Shown piece after piece: positions 24,562 to 34,415 of a stretch of DNA of 64,000 nt. The notes under the pieces were generated by a model. It was given only the letters and a program-made list of their open reading frames with translations, was not told the origin of the DNA and ran no database searches. The DNA comes from Neostapfia colusana. Its lineage: Eukaryota > Streptophyta > Magnoliopsida > Poales > Poaceae. Location of the stretch: positions 28,393,928 through 28,457,927 of the forward strand of contig JASWHV010000001.1 in assembly GCA_030760725.1 (NCBI GenBank). The letters run 5' to 3'. A program made the position numbers and the translations under genes. How positions within the stretch are numbered: position 1 is the stretch's first letter; the number at the start of each line of letters is the position of its first letter.

Positions 24562-27500
24562 TCTCCTTCCCCTCCATACCAAAAGAACCATACACGAGGG
24601 TTTTCCTCGCCCTCACCGCAGCCCTCTTCTCTCTCCCCGCTCTAATCGCATGTGAGAAAGGATTCGGCCATGTGCCAAATTTGCGGCATCTCTCCATCAA
24701 CCGGCGCCTCCCCAACCGTCACCCCTCCTTCCTCTATAAAACCGACCCATAGCCGGCCATTTTCCCTCACAAAAACTGCTCTCATTTCTCTCCCGAATAG
24801 AAAACTGCTCACTCCCCATTTCCTCGAAAACAACCATTGATCTTCGGTGTTGAGACTTCCAACATTGTCACAAGGTCACCAGGAGGGTTTCCAGAGGAAA
24901 AACGACGAAGAAACAGTGCTGCAGTGCTTCCCCGACGAAGATCGCCGGCGTTTACAGTTCCCCGCCGTCAACCGACCTTCTGTGACCAATTCGGGTTCAC
25001 AAAACATTCTAGGTGAGTTCCCCATTCCTTCCTCTTCAATTTGGAGTAGAAAACACAAGAAACGGATGAGAATCGGCGAAGATCGGCCTTCTCCGGCGAG
25101 GTCGCCGCCGGTTTCCGGCGGGCGTGAGGAAGAAAAGGGGGGAGCGACGTGGCCGCTTCTGAGCCCTCGGATCCGGAGTGTGCGGCTAAGATTAAAACAA
25201 AACGTACCCCTTCGCTACATTAAATCCGAACCATCCGATCAGAGATCAACGACCCACGTTTAAAACAGTTATAAACGTTAGATTTTTCTGGTTAGGTCCC
25301 TTGGGATTCAAATTAGTATGAAACAGTCCCTGTACTTTACAAAATAAACCTTAGGCTTTATAGAATTTAGAAAATTCACTGTGAACTAGCTAAATAGCCC
25401 CTGTGCATTTTGAAAATTAGCAAAATCATTCTGTAAATGCATTTTGAACCCTAGAAAAACTGAAAGTATTTCAATTTGGCCCAAATTAGTTTTAAAGTTG
25501 GTTTTAATTTTGTAATTAATCAAATTAGACTAAATAATTTCTGAAAAATGTTAGAAAATTATTAAAAGCCCTGATTAAATGTTCTGATCAGAATATTAAC
25601 TTTGAAATTAAAAGTAATTAATTCCAAAGGCTGAAATTAATCATATAATGACAAATTAATTCTGAAAATTAAAATAAAAACAATATAGATGTCAGAAAAT
25701 TATGGAAACTCATTAAATAGCATAAGATTATTCTGTTTCTATACTTTTATGTATTTAAAGTTTCTGTAGTCCAGAATAATTATTTAAAAGGTTGAAAATG
25801 CATTTTTAAGTATTAAATAAATGCTGAAAAATAGATAAAAATATTATATAATGGAGGAAAATTATAAAAACTGTTCCAAATACATAAATAGGTTCTGAAA
25901 TGTAGAAAATAGTAATATGAGTTCTGAAAATTCTTATAGTAATAATTTAAATGACTTTTAGGATTTAATTAATTATAAAAAATTAACATATATACACATA
26001 AAATTCTAGAAATTAATAAGATCCATGTAAAATTAGAAAAATGAGTATTCTTACTGTAACAAAGATAACATAAAAGATATAGATGTCCATTTGAGACTTA
26101 ATTTCATTTCAAACCACATAAAATGACATAAAATCAAAAAGTATATGAGTGTAATCAAACATATATGACTAAAATGCATTGCTAAGATTCTTATGGCATG
26201 TTTGGCATTGTTTTGTGTGTGCATATGAATGGCTAGAATCAAATCAAGAACTACTTCCAAATCTTCAAGAGCAAGAATTTGAAGTGAATCACTCTTCATT
26301 CAAAGGCAAGTGTTCCTTGACCACTTTGTTCCTATTCTAGGATGATTAGTTAGAATGCTTGTATGATGTCATTAACATGAAACCTAATTTAGGTTGTTTC
26401 CCTAGATATATTCCTTTATCATTCCTTGTTGAACCATGGAAGGACTTAGTTGATATTTGTTGGTTATCATTTTATGTGCTTAGCCATGCTTAGTACTTAG
26501 AAAATGGATGAAACATTATGTGGATAGTCTTGTGGAATTATATGAAGGACACAAGAGTGTGTCAGGGTGTTAGGAATCTAGGCAGGCTGGTTGTTTGGTT
26601 GGTGCTTCGTGCACGAGACTCGGGAATGAGTTAGTGCATGTCTTAGATTCTAAGGACCGGTTCATGGAACAGTTAACCCGGCTTTACAGTGCCACCACAA
26701 GACTGAGATGGGGCAGCTTGGCCAATTAATTAGGTGTTTGCCGTTATAGTATGAGTGTTTGGATGGTGCGGGGAATGAGAGTCCATTTTTGACTGCCCTG
26801 GGAACTGCAAGGCTCAAGAGGGGGCTTCTGTAGGGGAGGGTTTACTCCCAGGAACTACAGCGGTGAAACCTCAGTGGGCTTGTACTTGCCGGTAGACCCT
26901 TTGTAAAGGTCATGTAGTGATCTCCTGATCGCACACCAAAGGAAGTGTGTAATGTGGCTTGCAACCACGGATATTAGGGAGGTTTCTTAGTCCACCTGGC
27001 AACAGGGGATGAAATCACTACTTGTGGGTAAAGTGGTACAATCTCTGCAGAGAACCAAACTGTCATTACAGCTGTGCTCACGGTAAAGAGCGGCTTGGAC
27101 TTATCCATGATTAGAGAGACATGGATGTGGGTCGAAAGAGGTTGTTGGGTGGTGTAACCTAACATTAATGACTTAATTATGGAGTTGGTGGGATTATCAC
27201 TTAGTAAGATAGGTTGCTAATCGAAGCTAAGTCTTAGGATTAATGCATAGTGCTTAATCATGTTAGCCTTTCCTTGCTATTGGTCTTCATAAATTCTTTA
27301 CTACACTTGTTGAGTACCTTTAGAACTCAAATTTGCTTTTGTTGGACATCATATTGCTGCTCAGGTGCAAATGAAGATGTAGACCTCGATGAGGAGGACT
27401 TCGATCCCGAAGAGTTGTTCTAGGTTGGCGAAACCCCCGGGCAACACCTGTGGAACTGGAGCATTCACGCTAGAGTCTTCCGCTGTCATGTTATTAGTGT

Positions 27501-27665
27501 ACTAGTATTCTTAATTGATGGTTTATGTTTTATGATGTAATATTACGTTGTATGATAAACTTGGCTTGTAATATAATGATATTTCACTCTTGTCGGCACA
27601 TGTATGAGTCCTGGCATACATGTGAGAATGCGCTCAGTGTTCCTTATGGAAAACTAGGTGTGACA
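24562..27665 (+). mobile_element. 3' LTR of element C, 5' end deleted
   Basis: Matches 15937-19047 and ends GTGTGACA at 27665. The first 44 bases of the LTR are missing, along with the polypurine tract and the end of pol; the junction CCCTCTCC shares a few bases with both sides, typical of a microhomology-mediated deletion. TATA box kept at 24735-24741. Without its tract this copy could not complete normal reverse transcription. Confidence 0.9.
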
Positions 27666-27873
27666 TCGGTGGTGCCCGCCGCCGCCGCGGCCTCCCGGCG
27701 GTGCTGCTCCACGAAGCCCGCCACGAGCGTGGCGGCCATGGAGATGGCGAAGACGACGCCCATGCGGTGGAGGTAGGAGATGCCGCGGTCCAGCCCAGTG
27801 TAGCGCTGCGCCAGCGGGACGAGCGCGCGGTCGTAGGCGAAGAGCATGACGAGCATGGCGAGCAGCGTGAAGA
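27666..27873 (-). pseudogene. NPF (NRT1/PTR) transporter fragment
   Basis: Minus-strand frame contains VMLFAYDRALVPLAQRYTG and GISYLHRMGVVFAISM, matching the transmembrane region of plant NPF proton-coupled nitrate/peptide transporters that precedes the E(F/Y)FY.QAPESMRS segment. Only about 65 residues remain, bounded by LTR C on one side and an L1 LINE on the other. It would sit just N-terminal to the NPF piece at 59137-59343, but lies on the wrong side to belong to that copy, so it is a separate or rearranged fragment. Confidence 0.75.
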
Positions 27874-28742
27874 CAGAATAGAAGAGAGTTGCTAATCTGT
27901 TTAACTGTCAAGTTGGAGAACTTCCTATGACATACCTTGGCATACCAGTTAGTGACAGTCATCTGAGTGGTACTGACTTGCAGGGTTCACAAAAAAGTAG
28001 AGATGCTCCCCACCTGACAATGGTCACATATTTCTTATGATGCCAAGGCAATTCTGATTCGACCCTGTTTGAGTGTCATCCTTAATTATACTATGGGATA
28101 TGGGAACGTACATGCTTCCCGACATTATACATCACAAAATGGATACAAGAGCTGGCTTCTTCTAACATGGAACTGGACAGAAGAAAAAAATACAATATGA
28201 TCAAATCGTATGCTCTGGACAATCCAAAAGAATCAGGTGGTTTGGGTTTCATTGACATAAAAGTTATGGATAAGTGCCTACTGACAAAATGGATTTATAA
28301 GCTGGATCATGGTGATCAGGATCCATGTTTAGCTACTGAGGAAGATGTACCTTGGCACTGATGGCTTCCTCAATAGTAAGAGTAGAGGTGGACCTCAATT
28401 CTGGAAAGGTTCACACAAGGTTAAGAGATGAAATGGAGTTCAATTTACTGTGGGGCATGGTAGGAAAACAAGATTTTGGGAAGACTGCTGGATAGATGAA
28501 TGTCCTCTGAGTTAGTTTCTGGAGATTGTATAGAATTTGCAACAAAAAAGGAGGTTCTGTGAATGAGATGTTAAGACATAATCAACAGAATTTGAGCTAT
28601 GAAGGGTCTTTAAGCCCTGAAGAGGAATTTGAGTGGAGAACCCATGGGCAATTAATGGATTTTGTCCAGCTTACTGAGAGCGAAGATGTTGTCCAGCTTA
28701 CTGAGTGGAGAACCCATGGGCAATTAATAGATTTTGTCCAGC
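27874..28742 (+). mobile_element. L1-type LINE, 5' portion (RT end)
   Basis: Plus-strand readings in several frames give the part after the L1 polymerase core: ELPMTYLGIPVSDSHLSG, NYTMGYG, MELDRRKKYNMI, GGLGFIDIKVMDKCL, TDGFLNSKSRGGPQFWKG and TRFWEDCWIDECPLS. Many stops and frameshifts. The 5' end is truncated, as usual for L1. Near the right edge about 43 bases at 28631-28675 are repeated at 28703-28745. The element resumes at 32477. Confidence 0.8.
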
Positions 28743-28745
28743 GTG

Positions 28746-30453
28746 CGGAGCTCTGGAATGTTCGACGTCTCCATTGTCGGAGAAGATGTTCCCTCCGGCG
28801 TCTTCTGTTGGCGCGCGCCAGGTCGTAGATCGTCTGCTGCTGCGTACGAGCCTTCCCGTGAGGAGGGCGGTTTGCGTCCGTCCTCATTGGTCTGGGTTTT
28901 TCACGTAGCAGGGGTGCTGACCTCAAAAGCGTGAGGTCGAGGTCATCGTGATCAGCCGAGTGCTTGCTAGTCACCTTCTGCTTCCAGGAGGGTGGCGGCG
29001 GGGGCTTCTTTTTTGCCTTGTCAGCTTGTCGCTGATCGCAAGGGAGATGAAAGAGCCCCCGGGCGTCCTGTTGAGGAGGAGTCGAGGAGCTCGAGTCCCT
29101 GGTCGACGAGAAGCTCCCTGGTGGGATGGTCTGGAGGTTTTGTGCGTGCCGGGCAGAATACTGTCGACCTCCGCTAGAGGGTGCGGTCTCTGCTTTCCTT
29201 GGTTGGGGGTCATTCAACTCGAGCAGGAGGCTCGTGTGTACCTTCCCCTTTGGTGAAGGCAGCGATGGGAGGAGTCGCCCATCGGCTGGTCGCTTTGTCT
29301 GGGAGGTTGGCTGCCTTGATGCTCCTCCGGAAGTATGGCCGGGCTCGGGCTCCTCGTGCGCGGGGCTGTCAGACGCTGCACTCAATTGCTGTTTGCCTTG
29401 TGTTTGGCGGTGTCGTCGGTTGTCTTGGAGCGAAGCAGCCGCGCGTCCCACGGTCGTGCTTGGCGTAGGCCTCGACTTCTTCGGAGGTGCATATCCTGCC
29501 AGTGCTCGTCGCCCGGCATCCCAGTCCGACTGGCTTGACGACGTTGACCTCCTGGGCCGCCAGCTTCCTTCGCCGGTGGATTCCTCTGGCGAGAGTTCCG
29601 CTGGGGCGAACGCGGGCCTGTCAGCCTCTGTCGCTTGGGTGGGTGGGTGGGGAGGGGTGGGGGGGTCCGATCCCTCTGGCAAGAAACTATTGAGGAGTAC
29701 ACAATCCGCTGAGGGCGTGTTTTACGTGAAAGGCGTGATTGGTGCACACCTTTTTGAGCAGCTTCTCAAAGTGGTCGGTTCGGGTCAGGGCTGGCTCAAT
29801 CGCTTGGAGCGCGACGGGCTGTGTGCATCAACCACGACGCTTGCCCGTGCTTGGCGGTTGCGCGTCCGCGCTCTGTCAGAGTTGGGGTGGGGGTTTCGTA
29901 GGGCCTTGAGTGCGGCCCTGTCCGGCTCTAACTGCACCTTTTCTGCCTTGAGCGTGACGTGGCGCGCCTCGAGCTGCCTGGCCAGTTTTTGCGTGGATGT
30001 TGGCTGTTTGTCGTGGCTTCGTTGCGGCGCTTCCCGCTGCACAAATGTTGGTGGAGGTGAGGCGTTAGCGGGAAGAACAGTTGGAGAAGCGTTGTTGGCC
30101 CTTGCGATGTTGTGCTTGTGGGGACGGCGAAGGTCCTCATCGGATTCTATGTTGGTGCTGTAGTGGCATCCGATTGTGTCCTCTAGAAGTGAGAGGAGAG
30201 AATGTGACGGTTGATAGACTGTGCCCATGAAGTGCTCTTCCAGGGAGTGATCGTCGGCGGCGGTGGCCGTGTTATCCGTCCAACGGGGGACGTCGTTGTC
30301 GCTGGCGGCGGATTCCCGTATTTCAGGAAGGGAAACATGATGTAGCGTGAAGGCGGCTTCGGTCTCGAGTTCGCTGTTGGGGGCGACGGGAAACTCGGGG
30401 CTACCAAGACGGAACTTTCCGCCGGCGATGAAGCTTGAGCTTGCGAAAGCCAT
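28746..30453 (-). pseudogene. unassigned long frame of element T (gag position)
   Basis: One minus-strand frame of about 570 codons starts at ATG 30453, some 30 bases after the primer site, and is broken only by a TGA (29785) and a TAA near 29710. The N-terminus reads MAFASSSFIAGGKF; the rest is rich in Ser, Pro, Arg and Gln with a helical Arg/Lys/Glu stretch around residues 140-190. No zinc knuckle or gag domain recognised. Position suggests a gag-like protein or the reading frame of a non-autonomous element. The final codons near 28745 pass into L1. Confidence 0.4.
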
Positions 30454-30480
30454 CACAGAGGAACGAAGAAACGTAGGGTG

Positions 30481-30501
30481 CCCCCTTCCTGGCGCACCAA
30501 C
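30481..30501 (-). other. primer binding site of element T
   Basis: The minus strand after the LTR end reads GTTGGTGCGCCAGGAAGGGG, similar to primer sites of grass Tat-type gypsy elements (from memory), not the tRNA-Met type of A, B, C, D and E. Confidence 0.5.
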
Positions 30502-30581
30502 TGTCCGCCTTTCTCGGGGGTTCTATTGTATTGTGTTCTCCCGTCCCCCCCCTTCCTCACAAGGATGTGCCTTGGCTCTCC

Positions 30582-30589
30582 CTTTTATA
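30582..30589 (-). promoter_or_regulatory. TATA box of LTR T
   Basis: Minus strand TATAAAAG within a GTATAAAAGGGA context, about 80 bases before the LTR end, giving a short R-U5. Confidence 0.6.
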
Positions 30590-30625
30590 CTCCCTTCGCC
30601 TCCACCTACTCCCCTCTTCTCATAA

Positions 30626-30795
30626 ATGTCGGGTTGGGCCGTGCCGGGTCGTGCCGTGTCGGGTCGGGTCGGGCCGGGTCGGGCCGTGCTGGGTCGCGTC
30701 GTGTCGTGCTGAGTCGGGCCGTGTCGGGTCAGGTTGTGCCAGGTCGCGCCGTGCCGAGTCGGGCCGTGTCAGGTCATGCCGTGTCGTGCCGGGTT
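30626..30795 (+). repeat. GC-rich micro-repeat
   Basis: About 30 imperfect units related to GTCGGGCCGTGCC in tandem; open frames here are repeat translations, not proteins. Confidence 0.8.
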
Positions 30796-30824
30796 GGCCC
30801 GAAACCCGTTAATATATGTGTAAC

Positions 30825-31290
30825 TATTAAACACTCACAATCAATTAATTAACTAATTCAAAACTAACTGAACAATTCAAAACAAAATAAACAATAAAAA
30901 ATTAAAACTAATACTTATGAAACTAATTGATCAATTAAAAACTAATTAATCAATCACAAACTAGTTAAACAAACTAATTAAAAACTAAAACAAACTAATT
31001 ACAAACTAACAAGTGATTAATTAATAAATTAATCACCTAAATTAAACTAAATAAATTATAATTACAAATGAAACTAAACTAATTAATTTAAACTAATTAC
31101 AAACTAAACTAAACTAATTAAACTAACCTAATTACAAACTAAACTAAACTATTAAAACTAAACTAATTACAGACTAAACTAAATAACTAAATAAACTAAA
31201 TAACTAAACTCATCAAATAACTATATAATTTAAATCTAAACTAAATAATTTAAAGGTACACTAATAATTCACAAACTAAATTTCTAACTT
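30825..31290 (+). repeat. AACTAA/TTAAACTAA low-complexity tract
   Basis: AT-rich stretch dominated by AACTAA and CTAATTAA motifs; no coding or other signal seen. Confidence 0.8.
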
Positions 31291-31978
31291 ACTCGTTTTT
31301 GGAGGTGGCGTGGCGCGGGGAAGCCGAGGACAGCGCGGATGAAGAGGGCGGCGATGCGGGGGGCCGGGGCCCGCGGGGGCGGGTCGACGCGAGCCGTGGG
31401 AGGCCAGCGCGGGGGCGCGCGTGCCGGGGGAGGACGGGGCGGCGGCGGGGTGCGGTGCGCCAGCGGTGGCGCGTGGATAGGCCGGGGGTGGCAGCGGCGG
31501 CGCGCAGGTAGGCCGGGGGCGGCAGCGGCGGCGCGCGGGTAGGCCAGGGTGTGGCGGCGACAGCGCGCTTGGAAGGAGGTGGTGGCTCGTTTGGGCGGCA
31601 GCGGCGGCGTGCGATAGGGCGGCGGCGGCGCAAATGCTCAGGGTCGGCGCGGGTGTGAATGCCCCGCCGACCCCGGCACGGGCGGGTATATATCCCTTAT
31701 TTACGACGGCCAGTCCTGGACCGTCGTCAATAAAGTGATATTTGCGACGGTGGTTGGCCCCTTCATGAATATGCTAAGTATTCACGACAGTAAGGGTTCA
31801 CCGTTGTGAATAAGGACGCTGTTCACGACGGTATAGGTCAACCGTTATGAGACCTAGACCGTCGTGAATAAGGGCATTATTCACGACGGTCACTATACAC
31901 CATCGTGATATTTTTTATTAACCATGGTACCCTCATTAATAATTATGCCCGTCGTTAATTTTATATTTTCCTGTAGTG
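31291..31978 (-). mobile_element. CACTA (En/Spm) transposon end
   Basis: At 31966-31978 the minus strand reads CACTACAGGAAAA, the typical terminal inverted repeat. Inside it, 31690-31960 holds several direct and inverted copies of TTCACGACGGT, the subterminal repeats of this superfamily. The neighbouring 31291-31660 is very GC-rich with open frames on both strands and no recognised protein. The other terminus with matching repeat and 3-bp duplication (ATG expected) was not found, so the left border is a guess. Confidence 0.7.
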
Positions 31979-32476
31979 ATGGGGCGGGAGTTTACATAAA
32001 GGCACCAGAGCCTAGTCTACCTAGCCGCGATACAGGGGTCATGAATACGCTCGCTGCGGTCTCGTCCATGATCGATGTACGCTTTTTGCCACTGCACCTC
32101 TGCACAGGATGGGACGGGTCATATGAGGACAGTGGCAGGCGTCGTGCCTGTCTCTTCGCGTGTGGCCGCCCACATCGTCTTGAAGCCCTTGCTTCATCCT
32201 CTCACGTCTGTATTGAAGTCTTCCCTCTTTTACGGGCTGACATCACACGTCCGACCTCGGGGGTTGGTCTTCCCTTCCGGCCCCCTGCTAGTGGGGGTTG
32301 GCTGTCTTGTCCCGACCTCGGAGTTGGGGTATATTGTTGCGGAACCCCGCGCCCGGGCCCTGAGCCGGGGCCTGGTGCAAGCATCCTTCAAGTGGCTTGG
32401 TCGTCGTGACGGGGTTGCACAGCTTTATAAGTTTGTTCCGCCACTCTTCGGGTACCCGAGATCCGTTAGCCCGTCA

Positions 32477-33052
32477 TTGCTACGTCAATATAGAGTGTGG
32501 ATGGCATCCCGACTTCAGTTTCGGGGTTGGCCTAACAATTATTTTTGCAGCATATGCAACCAAAGTTTTGAAACAGCAGCCCACCTGTTTAGTGATTGTC
32601 CAGTTGTGTGCAACTTATGGATCATGGTTGCAAATTGGATTGGTAAGACGTGACTGCACCCTGCTACATGGAGAGGCCTAGGAGATGTTGCCTCATGGTA
32701 TTACTACCTCACTCTTGCTGATACTGTCACAACAACCAAAGGACTCCAAACATTGGTAATCTTGGTAATTTGGTCAGTTTGGAAGTAGCGCAATGCTTGG
32801 ATTTCTTTAGGGGAAGGAACAGACAAACTCATCAACAATATAAAAGATACACCAAAACTTTGGGCGATTGGCAGGGGCAAAACATCTCTCAGCTGCTAAC
32901 CGATAAGGCATGCTAATTACGTAGAGCGAAAACATGCTAGGAAGGTGATGTGTGAGTGCTGAAACTTCTGGGCTCTATGTGTAAAAATTAACTGATGTTT
33001 TCTTTCGATCTTAATATATATGCTCTGGCGGAAGCCGGACCTTCTAAAAAAA
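32477..33052 (+). mobile_element. L1-type LINE, 3' portion
   Basis: Resumes the L1 interrupted at 28742. The frame at 32477-32650 gives the zinc-binding domain found after plant L1 RTs (RVWMASRLQFRGWPNNYFC, CNQSFETAAHLFSDCPVV). After a frameshift the C-terminal tail and a 3' UTR follow, ending in seven A at 33046-33052. Not functional. Confidence 0.8.
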
Positions 33053-34003
33053 TGAGTGTAGTAAAAATTCTTCACCACTGCATGCCTCATGAATAGGACA
33101 TTCTGAATTGTACTAGTCTAAATCACTTGTGGTTAGCAGCAGAAAAGGCGTAAGAAAAGAAGGCTTGCAGAAGCTTGCTATTTCAAATGTGAAGCTTTTT
33201 CTTTTTCAGGGCAGGAATACCTTAATGAATTGCCTTACAATATAATAGGTTTCAAGCACTAAGTGGGCGATTCATGGGCTTTTCCACTCACCTAAGCCGC
33301 ACTCAAGAGTTCATGATTGACGGTTGAAAAAAACAAAAGAACTTACAAGCTCCACGCAACACAACTCTTGGTGAACTTCTGTACAACAATAATAATCGAG
33401 ACTGAAGTTTCAGATCTCTGTTCGTCATGTTTCTCCAGAGATCAACCACTAGGTCCAGTACCTGTTTTTATTAACTGTATGAAGCTTCATGGTATGATAC
33501 TTTACATAGAGATTTAGAGCCTCCTGGTCAGTTAAAAGATGTTGGCTTTGACATGTTAAATTTTGAGGTTACTGGATAGAGTCGTCAGTTTTCATTCATC
33601 ATATTTGTGAACTGAACTTATTCCTTGTGTTGTGCAAAGCCTTATGGGAATATTGACACTGTTTTGAGAATGTGAACCCCCCTCATCCCTTCTGTTAGAT
33701 CAGGGCTACAATAGCTCGCACGAGAACTCTTACGGTTCTCTTCTAACAGAGTGGTGGATGCCAGGCAAAAATCTAATTTCCCTAAGCAACCTAGATAGTC
33801 AGAGCAAGGGAAACCTTGTCACCAAAGGAGAGACAGATCCGGTCACCTCAGTGAGCAAGCTTTGTGATAAGGGTCAAGGAACGTGTGTGACCTCAGCAGT
33901 TACAGAAAAGGAACCAAATTAAATGCATTGCTTGACTCAGCAAAGCGGTTCCTAAGTGTCACAAATTCGTTTTCATTAAGTTCAAGAAGGTTTTGTTTAA
34001 TTT
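33053..34003 (+). other. unassigned host DNA with exon-like frame
   Basis: No transposon signature. 33668-33922 is an open frame ending in TAA, containing LLLDQGYNSSHENSYGSLL and TEWWMPGKNLISLSNL; directly before it, in another frame, PYGNIDTVLRM follows an acceptor-like GTGCAAAG. Short blocks near 33208-33250 and 33527-33575 are also bordered by AG and GT. The composition looks like exons of a decayed gene, but I do not recognise the protein. Confidence 0.35.
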
Positions 34004-34019
34004 GTTAAACTCTGAAACA
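34004..34019 (+). repeat. target site duplication of RTE (left)
   Basis: GTTAAACTCTGAAACA, repeated exactly at 37467-37482. Confidence 0.9.
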
Positions 34020-34159
34020 ACTCCGCCTATGTTGTAATAACATAGCCGTCCCAAGCCCGGGTAAAGGAGGAGGGGTTATGATAGGCTTAGCGAGCCAACA
34101 ACTATACTTAGCCATTCTCATGGAAATAAAACCCAATAAAAATTCGTTGGGGCGTAACC

Positions 34160-34350
34160 CTCTTAGCGACGCGCCATATCGGAACCCGAGTATGGTGTTA
34201 AGTGGGCAAGGGTCAGGTCGCCACCGCCTTAGTGGCACGCCATATCGGAACCCGGATATGGTGTTAAATGAGCAAGGGCCGGATCGCCACCACCTTAGTG
34301 GCGCACTACATCATCGCCCGGATGTAGTGATAAGTGAGCAAGGGTCTTTG
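34160..34350 (+). repeat. three 65-70-bp tandem repeats in RTE 5' region
   Basis: Three units share blocks such as CGCCATATCGGAACCCG, ATGGTGTTAA and GAGCAAGGG...CGCCACC..CTTAGTGGC; the third has drifted (CTACATCATCGCCCGGATG). They keep frame in one reading but are more likely promoter or UTR repeats. Confidence 0.7.
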
Positions 34351-34415
34351 CATCTTACTCGACGGGTGCAAAGCGTAAGGAAGCTAGCCGAGGAACATAG
34401 ATTTCTGGTGGGTAG

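Larger units (their letters stand above)
15893..27665 (+). mobile_element. Ty3/gypsy chromovirus C
   Basis: Two LTRs of about 3.1 kb (15893-19047; 24562-27665) flank 5.5 kb with primer site, an extra reading frame, gag, protease, RT, RNase H and integrase. The interior is defective: four stops, three frameshifts, and loss of the chromodomain, polypurine tract and first 44 bases of the 3' LTR. Flanks are AAGGT on the left and TCGGT on the right, so there is no proper target duplication, and the right flank does not resume element B. This suggests recombination with another copy, or a deletion, after insertion. Confidence 0.9.
28743..32476 (-). mobile_element. LTR element T nested in the L1
   Basis: A minus-strand element with one LTR (30502-32476), a primer site and one long frame; the other end and second LTR are missing. 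The right edge falls exactly where L1 coding resumes at 32477. The primer site resembles those of grass Tat-lineage gypsy elements, but no pol domain is present to prove it. Roughly 100 codons of the L1 are lost at the left junction, so a deletion removed the 3' side of T with some L1. Confidence 0.6.
30502..32476 (-). mobile_element. 5' LTR of element T, interrupted
   Basis: Minus-strand LTR from TGACGGGC at 32476 to GGCGGACA at 30502. It is split by a CACTA transposon end that stops at 31978. 31979-32476 and the stretch from 30502 to about 30625 are LTR; how much of 30626-31660 belongs to LTR or to the transposon is unclear. Confidence 0.55.

Noticed and set aside
29126..30163. 345-codon plus-strand frame opposite the T frame
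   Set aside because: It shadows the minus-strand frame that starts next to the primer site and TATA box; no motif supports the plus strand.
30626..30795. CRISPR-like or satellite array
   Set aside because: Units are short, irregular and without unique spacers; a micro-repeat in a plant genome.
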